A DNA stretch of 48,738 bases, from positions 1 through 48,738 of the IMG/VR virus record IMGVR_UViG_3300046652_000002; one strand, given 5' to 3'. The translations under genes were made by a program, and so were the position numbers. Origin of the DNA: a virus. Positions 26,208 to 32,851 of this stretch are shown here, in pieces (within the stretch, counting starts at the first letter, position 1; each line of letters starts with the position of its first letter). A model generated the notes under the pieces. The model was not told the origin of the DNA, searched no databases, and was given only the letters and a program-made list of their open reading frames with translations.

Positions 26208-27223
26208 AGAGGTTTGTTTTTGGTATCATCGCTATTCTGTGTTTGATTTATCTTGTGCCTCAACACAGGCAATCGCTTTTCGAGAACGCAGATTGTAAGT
26301 GCAAATCGAAGTACATGATGTTCTTCCATGCTTCGTGGTGTGGTCCATGTAAGAAAGTCCAGCCTACAATTGACGCCATCAAGAAAGACGGATACAAAGT
26401 TTACGAGATTGATGTTGATATCCAGAAGAACAAATCTCTCGTAGCCAATTACTCAGTGTACTCTTTGCCGACTGTTGTTATTACTGACATTGACGGCAAG
26501 GAATTGTATCGTCACGAGGGTTCAATTGACAAAGAAACAATCGAGAGTGAACTGAAGTCTTGTGGTGACAAGTCTTTTGAAGACACTCGATTCTTCGGTA
26601 GATTTCGTGAGCGATTCAAAAATCGAGGTAGCGACGGAAGGGAAGAAAGGCAGAATCATCGTGATCTGCCTAAAGCCGATTGGAAGAAGTATCCTCAATT
26701 GGTTATCATTGAGAATCAAAGTTCAGGTCAAACAACTTCTATTGTCAGCGGAACAATTGTTGACAGAAATGAAGCGATGGGAGTTGAAATCGTAATTACT
26801 TGTGCCCACGGATACGGTGATGGATGCTCTGAAGAAATCACCATGTATGACGGAAGGAAGTGCGATTCAAGAATCCTTGCGGTGAATCGAGAACTTGATA
26901 CTATGGTTCTCATGATTCCTGATGCAAAGATTCCGCCTTTGCAAATTAAGACTGAGCCATCTAAGGTTGGAGATACCATTAGTATGCTCGGCTTTGCCGA
27001 TGGGAGTATTCTTGTCAGGGTCGAGGGAACGATCCAGGAATTTTCTGCTGACGAGAATATGCTTAGTACCACATGCGATGTTTGGCATGGATGCAGTGGT
27101 GGTCCAGTTGTTGATTCGTCTGGTCGTTTGATTGCTACTGTTACTGGTGGCGTGACTGATGGTGGGTACACTCTCCATAATCTTATTGGACCGTACCTAT
27201 ATCACACATTGCCGCAAATGTAA
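26204..27223 (+). CDS. Thioredoxin-trypsin fusion protein, secreted or membrane-anchored (339 aa)
   Basis: Residues 4-20 are a hydrophobic signal anchor. Residues about 34-120 are a thioredoxin fold with active site WCGPC (C46, C49) and the cis-proline loop SLPT (P89). A charged linker (125-160) follows, then a trypsin-like serine protease from about 165: His202 in TCAHG, Asp232 in ELDTMVLM and Ser298 in GCSGGPV. All three catalytic residues are present, and cysteines are numerous. It would act outside the cytoplasmic membrane, rearranging disulfides and cutting protein. The fusion is unfamiliar to me in phages. It sits in the lysis cassette, coupled by ATGA to the 41-residue peptide. Confidence 0.85.
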   Translation: MKRFVFGIIAILCLIYLVPQHRQSLFENADCKCKSKYMMFFHASWCGPCKKVQPTIDAIKKDGYKVYEIDVDIQKNKSLVANYSVYSLPTVVITDIDGKELYRHEGSIDKETIESELKSCGDKSFEDTRFFGRFRERFKNRGSDGREERQNHRDLPKADWKKYPQLVIIENQSSGQTTSIVSGTIVDRNEAMGVEIVITCAHGYGDGCSEEITMYDGRKCDSRILAVNRELDTMVLMIPDAKIPPLQIKTEPSKVGDTISMLGFADGSILVRVEGTIQEFSADENMLSTTCDVWHGCSGGPVVDSSGRLIATVTGGVTDGGYTLHNLIGPYLYHTLPQM

Positions 27224-27245
27224 TTCCTTTAACCCGGAGAATGTT

Positions 27246-27824
27246 ATGCGATTCGTTTTGACTTGTGTTCTGGTTCTGAGTGTGTTGTTTGTATTTTCTG
27301 GTTTCGCTTGTGCCCAGGGAACTATCGACAAGGATGCTAAGTTGCCTTGGCGTCAGGGAGTTGAGGACAAGGGCGGCGAGATTTCCGATAGCCTGAAGGC
27401 TATCGCTCAAGGACAACAGCAAATCCTCGAAGAGTTGCGTAAGGATAAGCAGGTTGCTCCCCCGGTGGTTGCTCCCCCGGTTGAGAAGGAAAGCTTGAAG
27501 GATAAGTTTGATGCTAAGAAAGAGGAAATAAAGGATGCTTTGCTTGAGAGTCCTTTCTTGAAGCATCTTGTTGTGATCGTCTTGTGTGTGGGTGGCTTCT
27601 TGCTCTGTAAGGCTGTCTATACCAAGTGTCATGCTGACAAGGCTAAGATTGACGAAGACCTGAAGAACGCTCCTGTCCTAAAGGACTTGTTCGACAAGGT
27701 TGATTCGTTCAATACAAGCGTCCACGATAAGCTGGAAACGCTCAAGACTAAGGTGGAGGCTAAAGTGAATCCTCCCGCTACAGTGGCTCCTGACGCGGCT
27801 CCAGTCGCTCCAGTGGCTAAGTAA
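27246..27824 (+). CDS. Exported coiled-coil membrane protein (192 aa)
   Basis: Residues 1-22 are a signal peptide ending in FACAQG. A Gln/Glu-rich coiled coil is at 45-75, a Pro-rich hinge at about 76-85, and a second membrane segment at about 112-132 (HLVVIVLCVGGFLLCKAVY). A charged helix and an Ala/Pro tail follow. This layout suits a holin, spanin-like or periplasmic scaffold component; I cannot place the family. The ATG at 27246 is preferred (GGAG upstream). It ends 20 bases before a strong terminator. Confidence 0.62.
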   Translation: MRFVLTCVLVLSVLFVFSGFACAQGTIDKDAKLPWRQGVEDKGGEISDSLKAIAQGQQQILEELRKDKQVAPPVVAPPVEKESLKDKFDAKKEEIKDALLESPFLKHLVVIVLCVGGFLLCKAVYTKCHADKAKIDEDLKNAPVLKDLFDKVDSFNTSVHDKLETLKTKVEAKVNPPATVAPDAAPVAPVAK

Positions 27825-27843
27825 AGGATTAAACCCATTTGCT

Positions 27844-27883
27844 CCCACTGGATCGGCACGAAGCCTTTCCAGTGGGTTTTTTT
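27844..27883 (+). terminator. Rho-independent terminator
   Basis: CCCACTGG at 27844-27851 pairs with CCAGTGGG at 27869-27876 over 8 bp, with a 17-base loop and seven T after it. It would end or strongly reduce the structural/lysis transcript. The last holin-like gene lies downstream and would be reached only by read-through. Confidence 0.85.
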
Positions 27884-27896
27884 ATGGAGACACATC

Positions 27897-28220
27897 ATGC
27901 CAGTAAAGAAGAAAGTCGCTAGCTCAGGTCGTGGGGTCGCACAGCTTAGGCAAGAAGTCCATGAGTATCACATGGAAGTTACTAAGACGTTATCTGCAAT
28001 GCAAGAGAACTGTAAGCACTGTCATTCAACAGTGCATGACCTAGACTTGCAGATCAACGGAGAGAAGCCAGAGCGGGACAATGCCCCGAGTATGAAGAAT
28101 GATATCTCCTCCCTCAAGCAGTCCAGGGATAGCGTTAGAACTGGCGTTCGCTGGCTCTGGACGGTTGTGGTGGGAGTTGGGGGCTTGCTTATCAGCATCT
28201 TCAGCATCAAAAAGATGTAG
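27897..28220 (+). CDS. Holin-like/hemolysin XhlA-like membrane protein (107 aa)
   Basis: Residues about 15-80 are charged and coiled-coil-like with a CKHCH pair. A single C-terminal membrane segment lies at about 86-104 (LWTVVVGVGGLLISIFSI), with a KKM end. A helical cytoplasmic part plus one C-terminal membrane anchor is the layout of XhlA-type hemolysins and some holins found in lysis cassettes. It is placed after the terminator, so expression may depend on read-through. GGAGA precedes the ATG by 12 bases. Confidence 0.62.
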   Translation: MPVKKKVASSGRGVAQLRQEVHEYHMEVTKTLSAMQENCKHCHSTVHDLDLQINGEKPERDNAPSMKNDISSLKQSRDSVRTGVRWLWTVVVGVGGLLISIFSIKKM

Positions 28221-28422
28221 CTGGCCAGGGAGGTCTTTGATTAGTCCCATAGACATTCGTGAATGCAAAGAAGAAGCGTCTTGACTGCCACACACAGAAG
28301 AGTGAAGCGTAGACAGTTCGATACATTTCCGAACCAAACATAAGCGAGACTGAATCCAACTAGGTTGGATTCAATCTCGAAAAGAAATGACTTCCAGAAC
28401 AGTCTCTTAGTTGGCTTCATGC
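28221..28422. other. Convergent gene-free junction with long hairpin
   Basis: The rightward and leftward arms meet here. The only structure I see is the hairpin at 28345-28379: arms of 16 bases pair with one non-Watson-Crick position around a TAG loop. No T-tract follows on either strand, so it is a poor classical terminator. It could be a transcript-end stabiliser, a collision barrier or a recombination site. No credible gene is present. Confidence 0.6.
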
Positions 28423-28869
28423 TTAACTCTTTAGGATTGCGATTACTGTCTCGATTGCCTCTTCTAATGTCTGGACTCTGAAGCCTGTCGCCTCGTTAAT
28501 CATAGCGTGATGGTGAGGGTTTCCGGACTCTTCAATTGCCATAACAACTGGAATCTGATTATCCCATGCCCATGCGACTTCCATGACTGTTCCGATACTC
28601 ACAGTCTTTGCTCCAATGAAGTTCACTAGGACAATATCGCATCGCGTACAATCCCAATGGTCACGAGTCATAATTCCTCGCGCAGAACTTAATGGGTGAT
28701 TGTATTCATTCCCCATTTCTACAAACGCTTCGAGATAGCTCTTTGCACGCATAGGGTCCAACCCTTCGATATCAAATTCCTTAAGTCGCTCGATTGCCTT
28801 CTTTCTCCAATCGGTGCATCCTTGATAAGTACAACCAGTGATCGGGCCAGCAAGGTAAACACTTTTCAT
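28423..28869 (-). CDS. Nucleoside 2-deoxyribosyltransferase-like protein (148 aa)
   Basis: A Rossmann-like fold of the Nuc_deoxyrib_tr family. YLAGPITG at residues 5-12 forms the first substrate loop, CDIVLVNF the central strand, and SIGTVMEVAWAW carries the expected catalytic Glu. Members swap or hydrolyse the base of deoxynucleosides or nucleotides, for pool salvage or modified bases. It is the last gene of the leftward arm and overlaps the ATP-grasp gene (ATGA), so the two are coupled and probably act together. A 5'-monophosphate glycosidase is an alternative activity in the same family. Confidence 0.75.
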   Translation of the reverse strand: MKSVYLAGPITGCTYQGCTDWRKKAIERLKEFDIEGLDPMRAKSYLEAFVEMGNEYNHPLSSARGIMTRDHWDCTRCDIVLVNFIGAKTVSIGTVMEVAWAWDNQIPVVMAIEESGNPHHHAMINEATGFRVQTLEEAIETVIAILKS

Positions 28870-29822
28870 TTCGTAGAATCCTCTATGATTACTTGGATAG
28901 CTGCATCAAATTCGACACCTGCGAACTTAACTGATTCTGCCCACCACGCATCAGGAGCAAGGAACGATCCAACATTGATATCAATGATGTAAGAATTGTT
29001 ATCCTTGTCTACCCGATAGTCAATCCGACCCCACCCGCATAAATGGAAAAGTTTGATACACTGCTTGCTATTGTATCTGAGGCTTGTAAGCAAGCGTTCA
29101 TCAGATTCAGTAAACTCGAAACGTGATCCTGTGTGTTTGTACTCGAAGGAATCAGGGCTCCACTTCGCTGATTGAGCCAGTATCTTTGGCTTCCCATCTG
29201 GATAGCCTTGATATGTAACTTCAGCAATCGGCAATAGACCTGTTCCAAGGAATGGTACGGTGAATTCTCGTCCTTCAATGTATTGCTCCGCGAATAGTTG
29301 AGACTTCTCTTCCTTCATTCTCTTACGGAGAATCCTCTGAACGAATCTTGTCGTTCCTTCAACAACAGAGTTATCAGACATTGCAAAAGAACCATCGGCG
29401 GCACTTCCCTTGATGATCCACTTTCCACCTTTCTGCTTGTCGGTATCGACAGTGATTTCATTTGGGGTAGGAAGATCATGTTCCCTTAGTCGTTCCTTGG
29501 CTACCAGCTTACGAGTGACATTAGATAGAACAATCGCATCAGGGCCAGTATGCCGAATCCCACAAGCATCAAGGACAGCAATAGGCAAGTGACTAAGACA
29601 ATCCTTGCTGTCCAAAGTATCAAGCAAGTTGAAGCATAGGCGAGGCTTCTCTTGCGTGATTCGGTCCTTAAAAGCCAAGAGGTCGAGAGTGCATGGAACC
29701 AAGACATAATCATGTTGAAGTCTCGTTAGTGTTTCGGTGATGATCTTGACTTGCTGTAGAACGTCCTTGTCGGCAAGTACATCTTCAGGAGAAATCTCGT
29801 CGAAGAGAACAGCTATCTTCAT
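28866..29822 (-). CDS. ATP-grasp ligase resembling D-Ala-D-Ala ligase (318 aa)
   Basis: The protein follows D-alanine-D-alanine ligase order. CFNLLDTLD and GIRHTGPDA mark the N-terminal substrate domain, then KERLREHDLPTP. WIIKGSA, LFAEQYIEGREFTV and the metal-binding GWGRIDYRVD ... YIIDINVG are the ATP-grasp core. The usual E-x-N metal pair is D-x-N here. Such enzymes join a carboxylate to an amine with ATP. The substrate is unknown; amino acids, a peptide or a modified nucleotide are all possible. It overlaps genes on both sides by ATGA, in a cluster with nucleotide-pool enzymes. Confidence 0.8.
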   Translation of the reverse strand: MKIAVLFDEISPEDVLADKDVLQQVKIITETLTRLQHDYVLVPCTLDLLAFKDRITQEKPRLCFNLLDTLDSKDCLSHLPIAVLDACGIRHTGPDAIVLSNVTRKLVAKERLREHDLPTPNEITVDTDKQKGGKWIIKGSAADGSFAMSDNSVVEGTTRFVQRILRKRMKEEKSQLFAEQYIEGREFTVPFLGTGLLPIAEVTYQGYPDGKPKILAQSAKWSPDSFEYKHTGSRFEFTESDERLLTSLRYNSKQCIKLFHLCGWGRIDYRVDKDNNSYIIDINVGSFLAPDAWWAESVKFAGVEFDAAIQVIIEDSTK

Positions 29823-30115
29823 TTGTATTCCTCCAGGTCTCCGTTCGACGCTATTGCTTTGTCTTCGCGCTTTGCCATCAGGCGACGTTCCATTTCCGTC
29901 TTGGCGTCATTGAGAACTGAGACCGCACGAGAGATTGAATGATACGACCAAGGATTCATATTCGGTTTCAAAGCACCTAAGACTATCCTTGACACTACAT
30001 AATTAGTAGGCCCAGGTCGGTCGGAAATGTCAGTAGAAACTCTTCTTATCGCCTTGACAATCTCTTCAATATGAAAGTCAAGATGATTTCTTTGATCTTG
30101 TTTGATGTATGGCAT
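29819..30115 (-). CDS. DUF6899-like small phage protein (98 aa)
   Basis: The start MPYIKQDQRNHLDFHIEEIV and the middle NYVVSRIVL...SYHSISRAVSVLNDAKTEMERR match a small helical family seen by me in phages and bacteria (MPYIK.. LNYVITRL.. VLE.AKLEF), which I associate with DUF6899. No enzymatic function is established. It overlaps both neighbours (ATGA, TAATG-like), so it is co-expressed with the ATP-grasp ligase and MazZ-like protein and may be an accessory subunit. Confidence 0.65.
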   Translation of the reverse strand: MPYIKQDQRNHLDFHIEEIVKAIRRVSTDISDRPGPTNYVVSRIVLGALKPNMNPWSYHSISRAVSVLNDAKTEMERRLMAKREDKAIASNGDLEEYK

Positions 30116-30351
30116 TACTTAATCTCTTTGAAGAAGTGTATTTTTGTTATGGCACTTCTTACGATAGTGTAGCGATCTACATTACTATCGTAAGTTGTAT
30201 TCTTATCTGTGTAGCACCAGCAGTCTACACAGACTGCAACCCTGGATACCTTAGACACCTTTCCATATACGGTGAATCTTGCCGGAACAGAGCCCTTGGA
30301 TACATGATCCAAGAATTCAATTCCAATAAACATTCCGTTGCGAAGATTCAT
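30115..30351 (-). CDS. Small conserved-looking phage protein (78 aa)
   Basis: The sequence runs LRNGMFIGIEFLDHVSKGS, then FTVYGKVSKVSRVAVCVDCWCYTD. It is beta-rich and resembles small phage proteins with an FLDHC-type motif, whose role I do not know. It starts at ATG 30351 and its stop overlaps the next ATG. An overlapping rightward reading frame (30109-30624) is regarded as a shadow, because the leftward chain of overlapping genes is unbroken. Confidence 0.6.
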   Translation of the reverse strand: MNLRNGMFIGIEFLDHVSKGSVPARFTVYGKVSKVSRVAVCVDCWCYTDKNTTYDSNVDRYTIVRSAITKIHFFKEIK

Positions 30352-30357
30352 AGTATA

Positions 30358-30726
30358 TCAATCCCAATTGTTGGCTTCTTCGTTTGGTTGGAATCCAGTT
30401 TGCTTCTTCATCAATTCGTGAAGATATCCCATCGCATTGAAGATAACAGCACAAAGGGATTCTTCAAGAGAGTAAGTTACGTCTCCCACGTTCTCTCTAT
30501 GTTTCATCCAAACATCAAGAAAATGCCGAAACATGCTTTTTATATAAACATCACAGGGAATGCCCTTTTGCCAGTTGTCGCTGTCTCTTACTTTTCCATC
30601 AGCCTGAACGCGATGCTTATGTAGATACTCGCAATATCTCTTGATTACCACAGGAGAAAGAAATCCTTCTGGGTCAAGTTTTGTTGTGTCTGTATCTCTT
30701 GTTGCTCCTGTTTCAAACACTCTCAT
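30358..30726 (-). CDS. dATP/dGTP diphosphohydrolase (MazZ/DUF5664-like), 122 aa
   Basis: FETGATRDTD near the N-terminus, LDPEGFLSPVVIKRYCEYL, NWQKGIP and FRHFLDVW match the family named dATP/dGTP diphosphohydrolase, N-terminal (DUF5664), the MazG-like pyrophosphatases that remove purine dNTPs in phages such as S-2L. The Glu/Asp/His cluster (ESLCAVIFNAMGYLHE) fits an all-alpha NTP pyrophosphohydrolase. The ATG at 30726 is chosen (GGAGG upstream); an in-frame TTG two codons earlier lies within the site. It could shift the purine pool in favour of phage DNA or a modified base. Confidence 0.75.
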   Translation of the reverse strand: MRVFETGATRDTDTTKLDPEGFLSPVVIKRYCEYLHKHRVQADGKVRDSDNWQKGIPCDVYIKSMFRHFLDVWMKHRENVGDVTYSLEESLCAVIFNAMGYLHELMKKQTGFQPNEEANNWD

Positions 30727-31099
30727 TGTCAACCTCCCTTTTGTTCATTAGTCTTTCAATGCCAGATGACAACAATGCGATTGCTCGTTCTGCTTGATTA
30801 CGCTTCGTTTCTGAGATATACGGCCACAAGATTGAGAGTACAAATTCAACATCTGATTTCTTGCATACTAAATACTGATGTTGATTTATTTCCTTCCCCG
30901 TCTTTGTTTTCCGATAAATTTTACCAACGCCCACTGCGTTAATAAATCTAATTAGCGATTCTGAAATTGATCCATCATGCCTATCTTTCTGTCCAATTGA
31001 CAATTGTATTCTTGTATATGGATTTCCGTTGTTGGAAGTACATGAGACCGATCCTTCTCCATCATAGAATCCAGCCGCCCATGCTAATTCTATGTCCAT
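30713..31099 (-). CDS. LAGLIDADG-type homing endonuclease (128 aa)
   Basis: WAAGFYDGEGSV at about 8-19 is the active-site helix and acidic residue of a single-motif LAGLIDADG enzyme, which acts as a homodimer. QKDRHDGSISESLIRFINAVG and YRKTKTGKEINQHQYLV are typical of the rest of the fold. It is freestanding, not in an intron or intein, and is inserted between the metallophosphoesterase and the MazZ-like gene with overlaps on both sides, so it behaves as a selfish passenger that has adapted to the operon. Confidence 0.82.
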   Translation of the reverse strand: MDIELAWAAGFYDGEGSVSCTSNNGNPYTRIQLSIGQKDRHDGSISESLIRFINAVGVGKIYRKTKTGKEINQHQYLVCKKSDVEFVLSILWPYISETKRNQAERAIALLSSGIERLMNKREVDNESV

Positions 31100-32151
31100 T
31101 ATTGCTTCCTCTTTGGTGGAGTCAAGAAGATCGGGAACGCATTGGTAACGCCATAGTCCTTATCGAGAACAATGAACGTCTGTGTTGGGTGCTGCCAGTC
31201 TGCTTTGATTGACAGAGCAAACTCAGTGTACCCCATCAACGACCCACAACAAACCCACTTGGGATAATCCCAACGGAATTGATGGTAGTGACCGAACACA
31301 TCAAGGTCACACATTTCAACCTTGTCCCACTGGCCGATTGCCTTGTTTACGGGAATCGAAATACCGCCAACACCACCCTGGTATCGAATTCCGTCTCCGT
31401 GATGGAATCGGACCTTGCGACCCATGATGTTCTGGATATTAAGGTATCCCTCACCGACTTGGAACGCCACACGCTCATGGCCCTGATACAACTTCTCTAA
31501 TGTCTTATATAAGAGCCATTCATAGCTGTTCTTGGCACTGGTCTTGATACGCATCTTCTGCGTAGTCCGACCGTGGTTTCCATTGCAAGTTGGGATTGCG
31601 ATAGGCAACTTGGTTTCCTTAACCAAGAAGTCGATACCACCGGCAACTTGGTCACGCAAGAAGACGCAAGCCTCAACAGGAGTAAGAGAGTTGGATTCTA
31701 CAAGATCATCATGGAGATATCCTGTCATCAAGTCGCCAAGCAAAGGAAGCCACAGTTCCACCACAGGGGCGAAGTGATTCTGCCATTCAATCAATTCAAC
31801 AATTTTACTGAACAACCTCTTGATACGCTTCTCAGCTTCTTCAAGATCGAACGAATTAAGATTGTGAATCGCAGCAGGGAATACCCTCTCTTCGCAATGC
31901 CAATCAGAACACGGGCATATCACGGCGACACCATCGGGCTTCGACCGTGGCATCTTAACGAATCGCTGCATCGCTGGCTCACCTTGGATAGCCAACAAGG
32001 CATCAAGTTTCTTTTCAACATCAAGTGCATACTTGACGTTTGATTTATCAGACTTCTTCAGTCTGTCAATGTCGCTCTTTGCCTTAGCAAGTTTGATATC
32101 ATAATCAGCTTTTTCGGTATCGTCAACTAACTCAGATGCTTTTCGACGCAT
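31099..32151 (-). CDS. Calcineurin-like metallophosphoesterase (350 aa)
   Basis: After an N-terminal helical part (1-70), the fold shows all metal-binding motifs in order: SDWH, LGDLMTG, CNGNHGR, HHGDG and GHYH. Phage members are often found in replication arms and can be 2',3'-cyclic phosphodiesterases, DNA-end nucleases or RNA repair phosphatases. The N-terminal coiled coil may mediate oligomer formation. Overlaps with both neighbours suggest that it belongs to the replication operon. The substrate is not determined by sequence. Confidence 0.8.
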   Translation of the reverse strand: MRRKASELVDDTEKADYDIKLAKAKSDIDRLKKSDKSNVKYALDVEKKLDALLAIQGEPAMQRFVKMPRSKPDGVAVICPCSDWHCEERVFPAAIHNLNSFDLEEAEKRIKRLFSKIVELIEWQNHFAPVVELWLPLLGDLMTGYLHDDLVESNSLTPVEACVFLRDQVAGGIDFLVKETKLPIAIPTCNGNHGRTTQKMRIKTSAKNSYEWLLYKTLEKLYQGHERVAFQVGEGYLNIQNIMGRKVRFHHGDGIRYQGGVGGISIPVNKAIGQWDKVEMCDLDVFGHYHQFRWDYPKWVCCGSLMGYTEFALSIKADWQHPTQTFIVLDKDYGVTNAFPIFLTPPKRKQ

Positions 32152-32380
32152 GAATCATGTTCCTTAGTGTTTTAGAGACGGTTTCTGGTTGAGTAGTTAT
32201 GTTCAATTCTTTAACCAAAGAATGAGACACACAAAAAACAGAAGCCCCTGCGTTATTTCGCAGTGCGTCAACAACATCATCTACATAAAGCTGGTCCTCT
32301 TCATTAAGTCTACAATACCAGTCTCCTGGTTTTTCTCTGATGGTTTTCAAAACGAGATTTTTGGCGGGAGTTCTAGGCAT
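32132..32380 (-). CDS. Small hypothetical protein, possibly HTH (82 aa)
   Basis: A basic N-terminus (MPRTPAKNLVLKTIRE) is followed by EDQLYVDDVVDALRNNAGASVFCVSHSLVKELN and a C-terminal VSKTLRNMIH. The pattern could be a winged helix or small HTH, but I do not recognise the family. It overlaps RusA upstream and the metallophosphoesterase downstream by about 20 bases, so it is a coupled replication-arm gene. Confidence 0.6.
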   Translation of the reverse strand: MPRTPAKNLVLKTIREKPGDWYCRLNEEDQLYVDDVVDALRNNAGASVFCVSHSLVKELNITTQPETVSKTLRNMIHASKSI

Positions 32381-32777
32381 GATTTTCCTCTGGTGTGTCG
32401 GTTCTGGTAATTCTTAGCATAACTCTAGGGTTCTTCTTGTCAACGTGAAACTCTGTATTTTCTCCCTTCATGTGATGGTAGTCGTCGTCTGCCACTAGCC
32501 CCGCATCCACTATACCGTCATAAGCTGCCTTCAGGCTGCTCTCTGCGTTCCTCTGGTCGCGTCTACGGGCGTCCCTGAAGTAAAATGAGGCTTTGACACT
32601 AACAGCAGTCCAAGGGGCTGTATCGACACGCTCGGCTTCCACGGCTTCCCTGGCCTGACGGCGGTATTTCTTGGTGGAAGTCGCTTTAAGGATTCGACCA
32701 CCAAAACTGCCTGTCATGCAGTTAGGAGATAGCACCTTGTTTGGCAATGGAAGAACTATCGTAATTGACTCACTCAT
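32373..32777 (-). CDS. rusA: RusA-type Holliday junction resolvase (134 aa)
   Basis: LPNKVLSPN near residue 12 and RRRDQRNAESSLKAAYDGIVDAGLVADDDYHH-type spacing (RRRD...N...D...DDD) are the RusA catalytic signature; the acidic residues bind Mg2+ to cut four-way junctions. The family length is normal (about 120-135). It would resolve recombination intermediates generated with the Sak4-like ATPase and Cas4-like nuclease of the same arm. The ATG overlaps the stop of the 24-residue peptide by one base. Confidence 0.85.
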   Translation of the reverse strand: MSESITIVLPLPNKVLSPNCMTGSFGGRILKATSTKKYRRQAREAVEAERVDTAPWTAVSVKASFYFRDARRRDQRNAESSLKAAYDGIVDAGLVADDDYHHMKGENTEFHVDKKNPRVMLRITRTDTPEENHA

Positions 32778-32851
32778 TATCTAATGTTTTCAATGAAAGA
32801 TATAAATCCATATATTGCAAAGAAACACAAAATCAACAATATCAGTTTCAT
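32777..32851 (-). CDS. 24-residue membrane peptide coupled to primase and RusA
   Basis: The ATG overlaps the TGA of the primase gene, and its TAA overlaps the ATG of rusA, so it exactly fills the gap with one-base overlaps at each end. The peptide starts MKLILLILCFFAIYGF and ends with the polar IENIR, a single membrane-spanning helix. Double coupling in a tightly packed arm is strong evidence for translation. A replication-membrane or superinfection role is open. Confidence 0.6.
   Translation of the reverse strand: MKLILLILCFFAIYGFISFIENIR

Noticed and set aside
28345-28379. Possible tRNA or tRNA-like element
   Set aside because: It is a single long hairpin without anticodon and D-arm structure. 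I found no tRNA gene in the window.
30109-30624. Rightward 171-codon frame
   Set aside because: It lies opposite two leftward genes that form an unbroken chain of overlapping starts and stops, one with a recognisable dATP/dGTP diphosphohydrolase pattern. The rightward protein has no family resemblance and no ribosome site.
30358-30726. Evidence for a 2-aminoadenine (Z) genome
   Set aside because: Only a MazZ-like protein is present. No PurZ adenylosuccinate-synthetase-like or DatZ HD-phosphohydrolase gene was seen, so the pathway is not supported.
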